From the NCBI GenBank assembly GCA_002392275.1, contig DGGQ01000071.1:1-16756 (forward strand): 16,756 bases of DNA, written 5' to 3'. Positions 1 to 6,076 of the stretch are shown here, in pieces. The stretch's first letter is position 1, and each line of letters starts with the position of its first letter. Position numbers and translations under genes: made by a program. Origin of the DNA: Treponema sp. UBA3870. Its GTDB lineage: Bacteria > Spirochaetota > Spirochaetia > Treponematales > Treponemataceae. The notes under the pieces were generated by a model. That model searched no databases. It saw only the letters and a program-made list of their open reading frames with translations, and was not told where the DNA came from.

Positions 1-818
1 GCTACCTCACGCCTTTTACATTCAGCGAAGACGACGAAGCCTGCGTAAAGATTGGCTGGAAGCCTTACCATGTGCAGCAGGGATTCGACCTCAACGAAAA
101 CACCATCACCGCCGGAAGTGCCCTAGCATGGGGAAATAACATCACTCCCGCCACTGACGATGCCGAAAAAATCATGAACCTCATGGCCTTTGACATAACC
201 GAAAAACAGCAGAACGGACTTGGAAACACCAACCCCCAGGTTCCGCGCACGGTTTTCATCACGGAGTATGTGGCAAAAGACCTTGCAAAAGACTACAAAA
301 CCAAATCGGATTTGGAAGACGCATTGATTGAAACAGCCCGCCGCCCGCTCGCATTACGTACCTACGCGCACTACTGGGCAAACACCGGAAGCCAGCAGTA
401 CAAGAGGCGCAGTTTTGACGAACACTATGAAATGCTGAAAAAAGACGAAGCTGAACAAGCCAAGATGACACCCACGCCGGAATGGTACAAGCCGATTATC
501 GCCGAAAAGGAAATCATGACCATCGCTACTATGAACAAAGGCGACACGGCCTTCCTCGTCACAGGAGATGCAAACCGCAACAAAGTACAGGTTATTCCCG
601 GTGGAGGCTTTGTCACCACGGAAATCAAGCTCCCCAAAAACTGGAACGAACTTGTCGCTCCGCTTGGTTACGAGCCGATTGAAAACTTCTACCTAAAAGC
701 GAATTTTAACACTGACGAAGGCAAAAAAACGGATGCGACAAACAAAAGCAAAAAACAGCCAGCTACCGGAAAAATGCCCAAGCAGCCACAGAAACCTTTC
801 ACACCGAAAAAAAAGTGA
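1..818 (+). CDS. Unrecognised cytoplasmic protein, 3' part (5' end outside window)
   Basis: The reading frame is open from base 3 to the TGA at 816-818, so the gene begins upstream of the window; the GTG at 72 is an internal codon and there is no ribosome site before it. About 271 residues are visible. There is no signal peptide or membrane segment in the visible part. The body is charged and globular, with a PGGGFVTTEI segment about 70 residues from the end, and the last 35 or so residues are a Lys/Pro/Gln-rich tail that looks disordered. I cannot name the family. The next reading frame starts 21 bp downstream behind a good ribosome site, so this was probably the first visible gene of an operon with a secreted protein and a 4Fe-4S membrane protein; that would suggest a redox-related job, but this is inference from neighbours only. 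Confidence 0.75.
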   Translation, partial: YLTPFTFSEDDEACVKIGWKPYHVQQGFDLNENTITAGSALAWGNNITPATDDAEKIMNLMAFDITEKQQNGLGNTNPQVPRTVFITEYVAKDLAKDYKTKSDLEDALIETARRPLALRTYAHYWANTGSQQYKRRSFDEHYEMLKKDEAEQAKMTPTPEWYKPIIAEKEIMTIATMNKGDTAFLVTGDANRNKVQVIPGGGFVTTEIKLPKNWNELVAPLGYEPIENFYLKANFNTDEGKKTDATNKSKKQPATGKMPKQPQKPFTPKKK

Positions 819-839
819 CGAAAACACAAGGAGACTGAT

Positions 840-920
840 ATGAAAAAATTTTTGATTACGATTGCAATTCTTGGCATTACAGCATTTTCATTTGCGCAAA
901 AAGCCAGTGACTCTCAATGA
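840..920 (+). pseudogene. Remnant: signal peptide of a lost secreted protein
   Basis: An ATG at 840 lies 6 bp after an AAGGAG ribosome site (828-833) and opens a 26-codon frame: a two-Lys N-terminus, a hydrophobic core (LITIAILGITAFSF) and an A-Q-K cleavage-like end, then stop at 918-920. That is a complete Sec signal peptide with no mature protein. The downstream frame encodes the C-terminal half of an iron-sulphur membrane protein in a different frame, so the simplest reading is a deletion that removed the mature part of this gene and the 5' half of the next. In related redox operons a secreted thioredoxin-like protein often precedes a NapH-like protein; that identity for the lost gene is only a guess. 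Confidence 0.6.
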
Positions 921-1398
921 CCGCGGGTACCGCATTGCAATGTATGTTGTGGGGATGCTCGTGATTCTGCTTCCAATGTTCGTCATCGACATAACCGGAT
1001 TGGGGGAGCCGTGGTTCTGCAAGTGGATCTGTCCGGTCGGCACTCTTGAAGGAGGAATACCTCTTGTGCTTTTAAATAAGGCCATGCGCGGTGCTGCGGG
1101 ATTTATATTCCGCTGGAAACTCGTTATCCTTGCAATCATCCTGCTTTCTTCTATATCAATCTACCGTCCGTTCTGCCGTTATGTTTGTCCGCTCGGTGCG
1201 ATTTACGGAATATTCAACAAAATATCATTCTACCGATTTAAAATTGACACTGAAAAATGCACGAAATGCGGAGCGTGTCAAAAAGCATGCAAGCTCGACA
1301 TTCCTGTTTATAAAAAATCGAACAGCATGGACTGCATCCGATGCGGAGACTGCAAGACGGCCTGTCCACATCGAGCAATAAAAGCAACTTTCTTTTAG
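862..1398 (+). pseudogene. NapH-like 4Fe-4S membrane protein, 5'-truncated
   Basis: Homologous-looking sequence starts at about 898 (KPVTLNDRGYR) and runs to the stop at 1396-1398. It has two hydrophobic segments (residues about 25-48 and 76-95 of the frame), each coupled to a CxxxCP motif (FCKWICPVG and FCRYVCPLG), then two ferredoxin-type 4Fe-4S motifs near the end (CTKCGACQKAC and CIRCGDCKTACP). This is the layout of the C-terminal half of NapH/MauN/CcoG-like electron-transfer proteins, which normally have several more transmembrane helices. The first dozen residues of the open frame are merely the signal-peptide sequence of the upstream gene read in another frame, so there is no genuine start or ribosome site. 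Probably nonfunctional; translation of a shortened protein cannot be excluded. Confidence 0.75.
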
Positions 1399-1427
1399 AA
1401 ATTACTTAAGGAAACACTGAACAATCA

Positions 1428-1456
1428 TTGACAACGCCGTTCGGCTATATTATACT
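1428..1456 (+). promoter_or_regulatory. Sigma-70-type promoter of hipB
   Basis: TTGACA at 1428-1433 and TATACT at 1451-1456 with a 17-bp spacer, a near-consensus vegetative promoter. The predicted start is about 1463. One copy of the GCCGTTCGGC operator-like repeat (1436-1445) sits between the two hexamers, where bound protein would block polymerase, as expected for an autoregulated hipBA-type locus. Confidence 0.8.
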
Positions 1457-1527
1457 GAAAAGCGCTGAATAAAGCCGAACGACTATATTTATCTGCAAAA
1501 AATGAAATTTAGCCGTTCGCCTAAATG
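1436..1527 (+). repeat. Three operator-like repeats at exact 38-bp spacing
   Basis: Copies start at 1436 (GCCGTTCGGCTATATT), 1474 (GCCGAACGACTATATT) and 1512 (GCCGTTCGCCTAAATG). The core GCCG-WW-CGGC is palindromic apart from the central TT/AA, so the middle copy has the core inverted while the A/T-rich right flank stays in the same orientation. Copy 1 lies inside the promoter, copy 2 near +12, copy 3 directly before the hipB ribosome site. Inferred to be binding sites for the HipB-like protein encoded next. Confidence 0.65.
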
Positions 1528-1536
1528 GAGGCTTCT

Positions 1537-1749
1537 ATGCAGGTAAATGATTCCATTTCTTTAGGACAGGCAATCCGAAATCGCCGTAAGGAACTGTCAT
1601 ACACTCAGAAATATATTTCAGAGATAACCGGTTTCAGCATGAGCTTTCTTTCTGATCTTGAGAACGGAAAAGCAACCTGCGAAATCGGAAAAACCCTGCA
1701 TCTTATGAATCTTTTGGGGCTGAACATAAACGTAGAGGTACGGAAATAG
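1537..1749 (+). CDS. hipB: HipB-like Xre-family antitoxin/autorepressor
   Basis: A 70-residue protein that is almost entirely one helix-turn-helix domain: IRNRRKELSYTQKYISEITG then SMSFLSDLENGKATCEIGKT, followed by a short beta-strand-like tail (LGLNINVEVRK), typical of small HipB/Y4mF antitoxins that dimerise through the C-terminal strand. I place the start at the ATG at 1537, five bases after GGAGG (1527-1531); the in-frame ATG at 1525 overlaps that ribosome site and has none of its own. The stop abuts the ATG of the hipA remnant at 1750. It normally binds HipA and represses the shared promoter; here the partner is broken, so the gene may survive as an orphan repressor. Nothing in the frame looks damaged. 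Confidence 0.85.
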   Translation: MQVNDSISLGQAIRNRRKELSYTQKYISEITGFSMSFLSDLENGKATCEIGKTLHLMNLLGLNINVEVRK

Positions 1750-2296
1750 ATGTGCGGATTCAACCTTAAAGTTCAGATGGAAATCAACGGAAAGTTGGTA
1801 CAGGCAGGGCACATCACAGGCAGCAGTTTTCAAGATGCAGTTTTTTCATATGATGAGTCATATATTGCATCTCCGGTCGCCCGTGCAATTTCTTTAAGTC
1901 TTCCTCTTTCAAAAAAAGACTTTGATGCAGATGCAACAAAAACATTTTTTGACGGACTTTTGCCGGAAGGCTTTACCCGTCAGTGTGTTGCAGACAGTAT
2001 TCATTCATCTGGCTCCATTTTATGATGCTGTATGTACAAAACTTTACGAAAGCAGCACCGATGAAATGTCTGTGAGCATAAACGGCAAGCAGAATATAAA
2101 TCAGATTACAAGGGAAGATTTAGAGCACGAAGCTAAAAAATGCGGACTTGGTTCAAAAATTGCAATGAAGATTTACGATGAACTGAATGCCAGCATTCAA
2201 AAGGCTCTTCTGGATTCTGCAGAGGAATTATCTAAAACAGGATTTACAGAAGCGCAGTCTATGGCAGAAAATATAGTTGGAAAAATTTTAAGATAA
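1750..2296 (+). pseudogene. hipA: hipA toxin kinase with internal, frame-shifting deletion
   Basis: The gene opens at 1750 directly after the hipB stop, with GAGG at 1735-1738 as ribosome site. Residues 1-88 match the HipA N-terminal subdomain 1 (NGKLVQAGHITGS, FDGLLPEGFTRQCVADSIH). After about 2005 the frame ends at 2023-2025, while the family resumes in another frame from about 2009 with the HipA C-terminal end (LAPFYDAVCTKLYE... KCGLGSKIAMKIYDEL) to the stop at 2294-2296. HipA proteins are usually around 400-440 residues; only about 185 remain, so roughly 220 central residues carrying the ATP-binding and catalytic core of the kinase are gone. The toxin cannot be active. The N-terminal fragment, if made, could still in principle contact HipB. 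Confidence 0.85.
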
Positions 2297-2363
2297 TTCT
2301 GATTGATGATTTTTTTTGGGGCGAAAACATCAAAGCTGACCTCATAAAGTCATCAGTAATTTA

Positions 2364-2415
2364 TCGTGTATACACGACAATTAAACTTGATATTATCGTG
2401 TACGCAAGATATAAT
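2364..2415 (+). promoter_or_regulatory. Orphan promoter with palindromic operator pair
   Basis: TTGATA at 2387-2392 and TATAAT at 2410-2415, 17-bp spacer. A perfect 14-bp palindrome TCGTGTATACACGA lies just upstream (2364-2377) and a second copy with 11 of 14 matches, TCGTGTACGCAAGA (2396-2409), fills the spacer; the copies are 32 bp apart, about three helical turns. This arrangement is typical of autoregulated toxin-antitoxin promoters, yet no toxin or antitoxin frame follows: the next gene is the YD-repeat protein at 2500. Either the TA genes were lost, or the YD gene is under a TA-type repressor encoded elsewhere. Confidence 0.65.
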
Positions 2416-2438
2416 AATTTTCAGCGAGGACAGGTAAA

Positions 2439-2472
2439 ACGACCGTCATTTTTTTGAGGGTCGTATACTTTA
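2439..2472 (+). repeat. Hairpin repeat, copy 1 (5' of YD-repeat gene)
   Basis: ACGACC (2439-2444) pairs with GGTCGT around a T-rich loop, followed by ATACTTTA. The same layout recurs at 3483-3522 just beyond the gene. It lies in the expected 5' leader of the YD gene and has no U-tract after it, so it is not a standard terminator. Confidence 0.5.
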
Positions 2473-2499
2473 AAAAGCTATTTCTGAATTGAGGGGAAA

Positions 2500-3450
2500 A
2501 TGAAAAAAACATTCTTGCTTTTTGTGCTTGCACTTGTTTCATTTGCGTTTGCCGAGGACGCGGTTCTTCTGCATGACTTTGTGATTGACGGCGCGAAAGT
2601 CCAGAAAAAAGTCCGCATTGTCAGCAAGCATGAATACAACTATGACGGAAAAATTATCAGGGCCTATTCTCCGGGCGACAGCGGCTTTATTTATTTTTAC
2701 AATGCCGACGGAATGATTGAAAAACTTTTTTACACATACGGTTATGAAAGCAAAAAGGGGGTCTGGTGGTATGAGTATAATATTGAAAAAAATCTGACTG
2801 AAATAAAAACTGCGGACTACAATGTCGTTGAATATTTTTATGACGACAATACGAAACTCCTTGTGCGAAAAAATGACAGCGGTGGCGTTGATGAAAAATA
2901 TGAGTATGACGAAAACGGGCGCATAATAAAAATCACAGACCAGTGGGACAGCTTTGAGTACAGATACAATGACGCGGGAAATCTTATTTGGAAGCGGAAT
3001 GGGAATGGCGAAAATTTTTATCGCTATGATTCAAAGAACAGGCTTGTCTATGATTTGTGGATTACATTCAGCGACAACAATGTGATTTTGGAACGCATTA
3101 CCGAGTTCGATGACGACAATTTTACAGAAACAATGCACACAAACCGCCTGGGAGATGGAAATGTTACATACACGTCTGCCGAGTTTCATAAATACAATTC
3201 CCAGGGACTTCCGCTTTGTTCCCGCTATGAGACAGAAAGTTTTTCCACAAATGAATTTGTACTTAGCCTGATGACGAAGCCCGAAAACAGAAACTGGACG
3301 ACCGAATATTTTTACAAATATGGTGATTCGGAATATTGTTCGCAGGAAACAAAAATTAGCAAAGGTGTGGAGACAAATTATTTTTATGAATACAGCTTCT
3401 GGGACAACGGAAATCTGAATACGGTAATCATCTATGAGGAAGTAAAATAG
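2500..3450 (+). CDS. Secreted YD/RHS-repeat-like protein
   Basis: A 316-residue protein with a clear Sec signal peptide (MKKTFLLFVLALVSFAFA, cleavage before ED) and GAGGGG four bases before the ATG. The mature part is made of short beta-strand repeats rich in Tyr, Asp, Asn and Gly, in the style of YD/RHS repeats: YEYDENGRIIKI (about 129-140), YRYNDAGNLIWKRNGNG (about 154-170) and YRYDSKNRLVYD (about 174-185), with weaker units before and after. There is no lipobox, membrane anchor or polymorphic toxin domain at the C-terminus, and it is far shorter than true Rhs proteins, so an exported repeat protein of the treponemal type is more likely than a toxin. It stands alone, preceded by a TA-like promoter and bracketed by two copies of a hairpin repeat, which suggests it could have moved as a cassette. 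Confidence 0.8.
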   Translation: MKKTFLLFVLALVSFAFAEDAVLLHDFVIDGAKVQKKVRIVSKHEYNYDGKIIRAYSPGDSGFIYFYNADGMIEKLFYTYGYESKKGVWWYEYNIEKNLTEIKTADYNVVEYFYDDNTKLLVRKNDSGGVDEKYEYDENGRIIKITDQWDSFEYRYNDAGNLIWKRNGNGENFYRYDSKNRLVYDLWITFSDNNVILERITEFDDDNFTETMHTNRLGDGNVTYTSAEFHKYNSQGLPLCSRYETESFSTNEFVLSLMTKPENRNWTTEYFYKYGDSEYCSQETKISKGVETNYFYEYSFWDNGNLNTVIIYEEVK

Positions 3451-3482
3451 ATTTTCTGAATCATAAGCTTCTGTTGAATTTT

Positions 3483-3522
3483 GTATGACGACCATCAATT
3501 TTTGGAGGGGTGTCATACTTTA
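3483..3522 (+). repeat. Hairpin repeat, copy 2 (3' of YD-repeat gene)
   Basis: GTATGAC (3483-3489) and GTCATAC (3511-3517) are perfect inverted arms; an inner ACC/GGT pair extends the stem across a one-base bulge, around an A/T-rich loop. From 3488 to 3522 it aligns with copy 1 at 2439-2472 with few differences. It sits 32 bp after the stop of the YD gene, so it may act as a 3'-end structure, but no T-run follows. Confidence 0.5.
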
Positions 3523-3540
3523 GATATGTCCTTTAACAAT

Positions 3541-3673
3541 GTGGGGCGGTCCCCTCACTACATTCGGGTCGGGCTATCCGCACTTCGCCGTCTTGCGCGG
3601 CTCATTCCTACGGAACTGCCTTTCGGCAGGTGCTACTATCCCTACCGCGTGTCGCACGCAAAGCTTGCAGCTT
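3541..3673 (+). repeat. GC-rich chain of five short hairpins
   Basis: In 133 bp there are five successive perfect inverted repeats: GGGG/CCCC (3543-3554), GCCG/CGGC (3587-3601), CTGCC/GGCAG with a TTTC loop (3616-3629), GCGTG/CACGC with a TCG loop (3647-3659) and AAGCT/AGCTT with a TGC loop (3661-3673). GC content is clearly above the surroundings. A 64-codon open frame over it (to 3675) has no ribosome site and a composition that fits a structural repeat rather than a protein. The region resembles dispersed structured repeats that I recall from spirochaete and Bacteroidetes genomes, but I cannot verify that here. Confidence 0.5.
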
Positions 3674-3676
3674 AAT

Positions 3677-3945
3677 TTACATCCGTTCTGTCGCAGGCAA
3701 AACTTTTACATCTTCTAGTTTTACATTGCAGTCCTCACTTACGAACCTGAGGAATGCACCAAGCTCCCTGTCGCTCACATCTGCGTACGCACTTGCATTA
3801 TAGATTATTTTTTCGGCGTTGTCATCAAGATTTAGCATGTCTGATTCCTTGCATGTTGTCCTGAACGTGTATTTCGGAAGTCCAAGCTTGAACGGATCCG
3901 TGGTGCAGATGAAGATTATGATTGTCCTGGGTAGGTCTTCGTAAT
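3677..3945 (-). pseudogene. C-terminal remnant of Rpn-type PD-(D/E)XK transposase
   Basis: Translated on the - strand, the last 90 or so codons before the TAA at 3677-3679 read DYEDLPRTIIIFICTTDPF, then GLPKYTFRTTCKES, LNLDDNAEKIIYNASAY and SDRELGAFLRFV. This is the conserved C-terminal part of the Rpn / PD-(D/E)XK nuclease family transposases (family pattern: FICTFDPF, YTF, T-K-I-NA). The nuclease-bearing N-terminal half of about 200 residues is absent. Upstream the sequence passes directly into the HTH gene fragment on the other strand, so the junction at about 3945-3985 is a deletion or insertion scar. The frame stays open past the junction, so the exact edge is uncertain. Confidence 0.7.
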
Positions 3946-4370
3946 CAGGGGATGAAAATCTTGCAAAAAAATATCGTCCTGCAGCAAATCGAAGTCCGGA
4001 ATATTGGACAGGTTGGGCACTGGCATATTTTCAATGGCAGACTAATCTGACTTTTAAGCAGATAAACTCATTGATTCCCATTACAGAAATAAGGGCCATG
4101 TACAATCCTTACCATGAAATGGATATTTCACAATTCTGTGACAAAATGACAGAGCTTTATAAATCCCGAAAATCCGAAACAAATCTCAAAAAATACCGCC
4201 TTGCAGCAGGCCTTTCACAAAGCGAATTGTCAGAACTTTCCGGAGTACCGGTGCGCACAATTCAGCAATACGAACAGAGGGTAAAGAACATCAATGCGGC
4301 AAAAGCAGAAAGCGTTATTGCCTTTTCAAAAGCCCTTGAATGTCCGATAGAAATGCTGATGGAAGTGTAA
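3945..4370 (+). pseudogene. XRE-type HTH regulator, 5'-truncated
   Basis: The frame is open from 3945 but has no ATG, GTG or ribosome site at its beginning. From about 3987 it reads SPEYWTGWALAYFQWQTNLT and continues to an HTH domain near the end (LKKYRLAAGLSQSELSELSG, then VPVRTIQQYEQRVKNINAAK). This is the layout of a family common in Firmicutes and gut treponemes, often found with DUF3990/DUF3791 genes: an N-terminal segment, the YWTGW motif, then a C-terminal Cro/C1-type HTH. The HTH is intact, the N-terminus is missing and runs into the Rpn remnant. Internal starts (TTG 4071, ATG 4098) could still give a short DNA-binding protein, but none has a good ribosome site. The stop lies 8 bp from the convergent ankyrin gene stop. 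Confidence 0.65.
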
Positions 4371-4378
4371 TTTTATGG

Positions 4379-5971
4379 CTATCCCCGTTTCCGGGCAATC
4401 TGGGCGGCGGTTTCTCCCTTTTTGTTTTTGGCGTTGACATCGGCACCGGATCTTAGCAGAATGTCAATGCACTGTTTTGAACCGCGCTTTGAAGCATACA
4501 TCAGAGCAGTCCAGTCGCTTATGTCCTTGTCGTTTATATTGGCTCCATTTTGTATCAAAAGGGACAGCATGTCGGGAAGATTTTTGAATGCGGCCCTCAT
4601 CAAAACGGTTTCATCCCTTGCATTTTTTAAATTCACATCGGCACCGGCTTTTAAAAGCAGCTGAACGCCTTTTTCCAAATCCTGGGATACTGCATACATC
4701 AAGGCCGTCTGTCCGTACATGTCTTTTTCATTTATATCCGCACCAGCGACAGTCAAGAGGTTTGCAATGTGAAGGTCATTTTCTTTTGCCGCCTGAATCC
4801 ATGAATAACGCTTTTTGATTTCTTCATGTTCGTGATTCACCTTTGCTTCTTTGTAGAACTGCGACACATCCGTATCATAATCTTCTTTTTTATCTTTTCG
4901 TGCGGGCTTTTTATCTTCTTGTTCGGACTTTTTATATTTCGCATAATCTATGAATACGCTGGCTTCATCAATAGGAAGGCCGACATCTCCATTTATGAAC
5001 GGATCCAGGTTTTTAAATATTCTGACGGATTTTCCTTGTTCTGCCTTAGAAACACCGGTCGGTTTGCTTTCTTTTGTAAAGGATGTTTCCATTGCAAGAC
5101 AGTCTCCTCCGTGACCGCCGTATAAAGTGCCTACAAGATTTTTCGGAGTGGGTGCGTTTTTTGCAATTGGTCCGGGCAGATACGACATGATTTTTAAATT
5201 CGGATTTTCATCGTCACCATCCCCGTCTCCTGATGAATTATCGCCGCCATCACCATCGTTTCCGCCATTGTCTCCATTACGGCCGTCACTACCATCAACA
5301 TCTTTTTTTGAATCTGTCCTGTTTCCGTTTTTGCTGTTGCCATCATTATGGGCATCATTACCGTCATCATCATCTTTTTCTGAATATAAAATGTTTCCGT
5401 TGTCACTACCTTTTTCACAGAAACCATTTTTACCTTCTTTACCTTTACCGTCGAATATTCCAAAAGATGCAGAAACACGCTCCTCTTTTTTCTTTGCAAA
5501 ATCTGGTCGGGCACCTGCGGCAAGAAGGAGTATCATTATCTCATGGGCTTTGTTTTCTATGGCGATGGAAAGTGCAGATTCTCCGTCAGGCGTCTTTGCA
5601 TTAACGTAAGCACCTGCCTGTATAAGTTCTTCCGCAACATCGATTGAATCGTTTCCGGCTGCTATCTGCAATGCATTAAGTCCCAAATTGTTTACAGCTT
5701 CCAAATCTGCTCCTGCCTTAATGAGAAGGGAAGCCACATCCTTTGCGTTGTGTTCGGCGGCAACCATAAGTGCGGTCATGCCGTATTTGTTGCACGCATT
5801 CATGTCTGCTCCTGCAAGAATCAGCTGAGACACGCTGTACTCATCATTTTTTGCAACGGACTTGAACAATGCATCCTGTACAGTCTTCCAGCTGTAGGAT
5901 TCCACACCATTTCCTGAACTGCTTGGTCTGCTGCTCAAAATCTCAGGCTGCCACTTTTTAATGTTTTGCAT
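4379..5971 (-). CDS. Split ankyrin-repeat protein with Asp/Asn/Gly-rich linker
   Basis: A 530-residue protein with two ankyrin blocks. Block 1 spans about residues 31-156 with four units (YGMTALMVAAEHNAKDVASL, LGLNALQIAAGNDSIDVAEE and so on, each ending in LLxAGA-like turns); block 2 spans about 388-530 with four units (YGQTALMYAVSQDLEKGVQL, DWTALMYASKRGSKQCIDIL). Between them residues about 180-258 are a low-complexity Asp/Asn/Gly/Ser/Lys stretch, followed by a segment of unknown fold and a Lys/Glu-rich coil (about 340-390). No signal peptide or membrane segment. The ATG at 5969-5971 lies 8 bp after GAGGA. Ankyrin proteins bind other proteins; its place just behind the SIR2 gene suggests it may bind or regulate that protein, but a separate promoter makes membership of the system uncertain. 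Confidence 0.85.
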   Translation of the reverse strand: MQNIKKWQPEILSSRPSSSGNGVESYSWKTVQDALFKSVAKNDEYSVSQLILAGADMNACNKYGMTALMVAAEHNAKDVASLLIKAGADLEAVNNLGLNALQIAAGNDSIDVAEELIQAGAYVNAKTPDGESALSIAIENKAHEIMILLLAAGARPDFAKKKEERVSASFGIFDGKGKEGKNGFCEKGSDNGNILYSEKDDDDGNDAHNDGNSKNGNRTDSKKDVDGSDGRNGDNGGNDGDGGDNSSGDGDGDDENPNLKIMSYLPGPIAKNAPTPKNLVGTLYGGHGGDCLAMETSFTKESKPTGVSKAEQGKSVRIFKNLDPFINGDVGLPIDEASVFIDYAKYKKSEQEDKKPARKDKKEDYDTDVSQFYKEAKVNHEHEEIKKRYSWIQAAKENDLHIANLLTVAGADINEKDMYGQTALMYAVSQDLEKGVQLLLKAGADVNLKNARDETVLMRAAFKNLPDMLSLLIQNGANINDKDISDWTALMYASKRGSKQCIDILLRSGADVNAKNKKGETAAQIARKRG

Positions 5972-6012
5972 GTTCGACTTCCTCTAGAAAAACTAAATGC
6001 CGCACGTGTTCT

Positions 6013-6021
6013 ATTATATCA
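6013..6021 (-). promoter_or_regulatory. Extended -10 promoter of ankyrin gene
   Basis: On the - strand TGATATAAT forms an extended -10 element (TG, one base, TATAAT). The predicted start is near 6006, giving a leader of about 35 bases with GAGGA at 5980-5984. No good -35 hexamer is present, which is acceptable for an extended -10 promoter. It lies in the 105-bp gap after the SIR2 gene, so the ankyrin gene can be transcribed on its own. Confidence 0.55.
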
Positions 6022-6076
6022 TACAATATAGGATATTGCCATTTCCAATGAACGGGAATGAAATAATTTTTTTGCA

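Noticed and set aside
2500..3450. YD-repeat protein as polymorphic Rhs toxin
   Set aside because: Too short, with no C-terminal toxin domain and no adjacent immunity gene; an exported repeat protein is simpler.
3481..3675. Small + strand protein over the hairpin chain
   Set aside because: No ribosome site; sequence dominated by inverted repeats, so a structural element is the better explanation.
5127..5609. Long + strand frame rich in Ser and Pro opposite the ankyrin gene
   Set aside because: It is the complement of the repetitive Asp/Asn/Gly linker codons; no ribosome site, and the ankyrin frame has clear domains.
5985..6076. Hairpin in the SIR2-ankyrin gap (CATTTCC/GGGAATG near 6040-6060) as SIR2 terminator
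   Set aside because: No U-run follows on the - strand and the stem is short with a G-U pair; read-through to the ankyrin gene cannot be ruled out.
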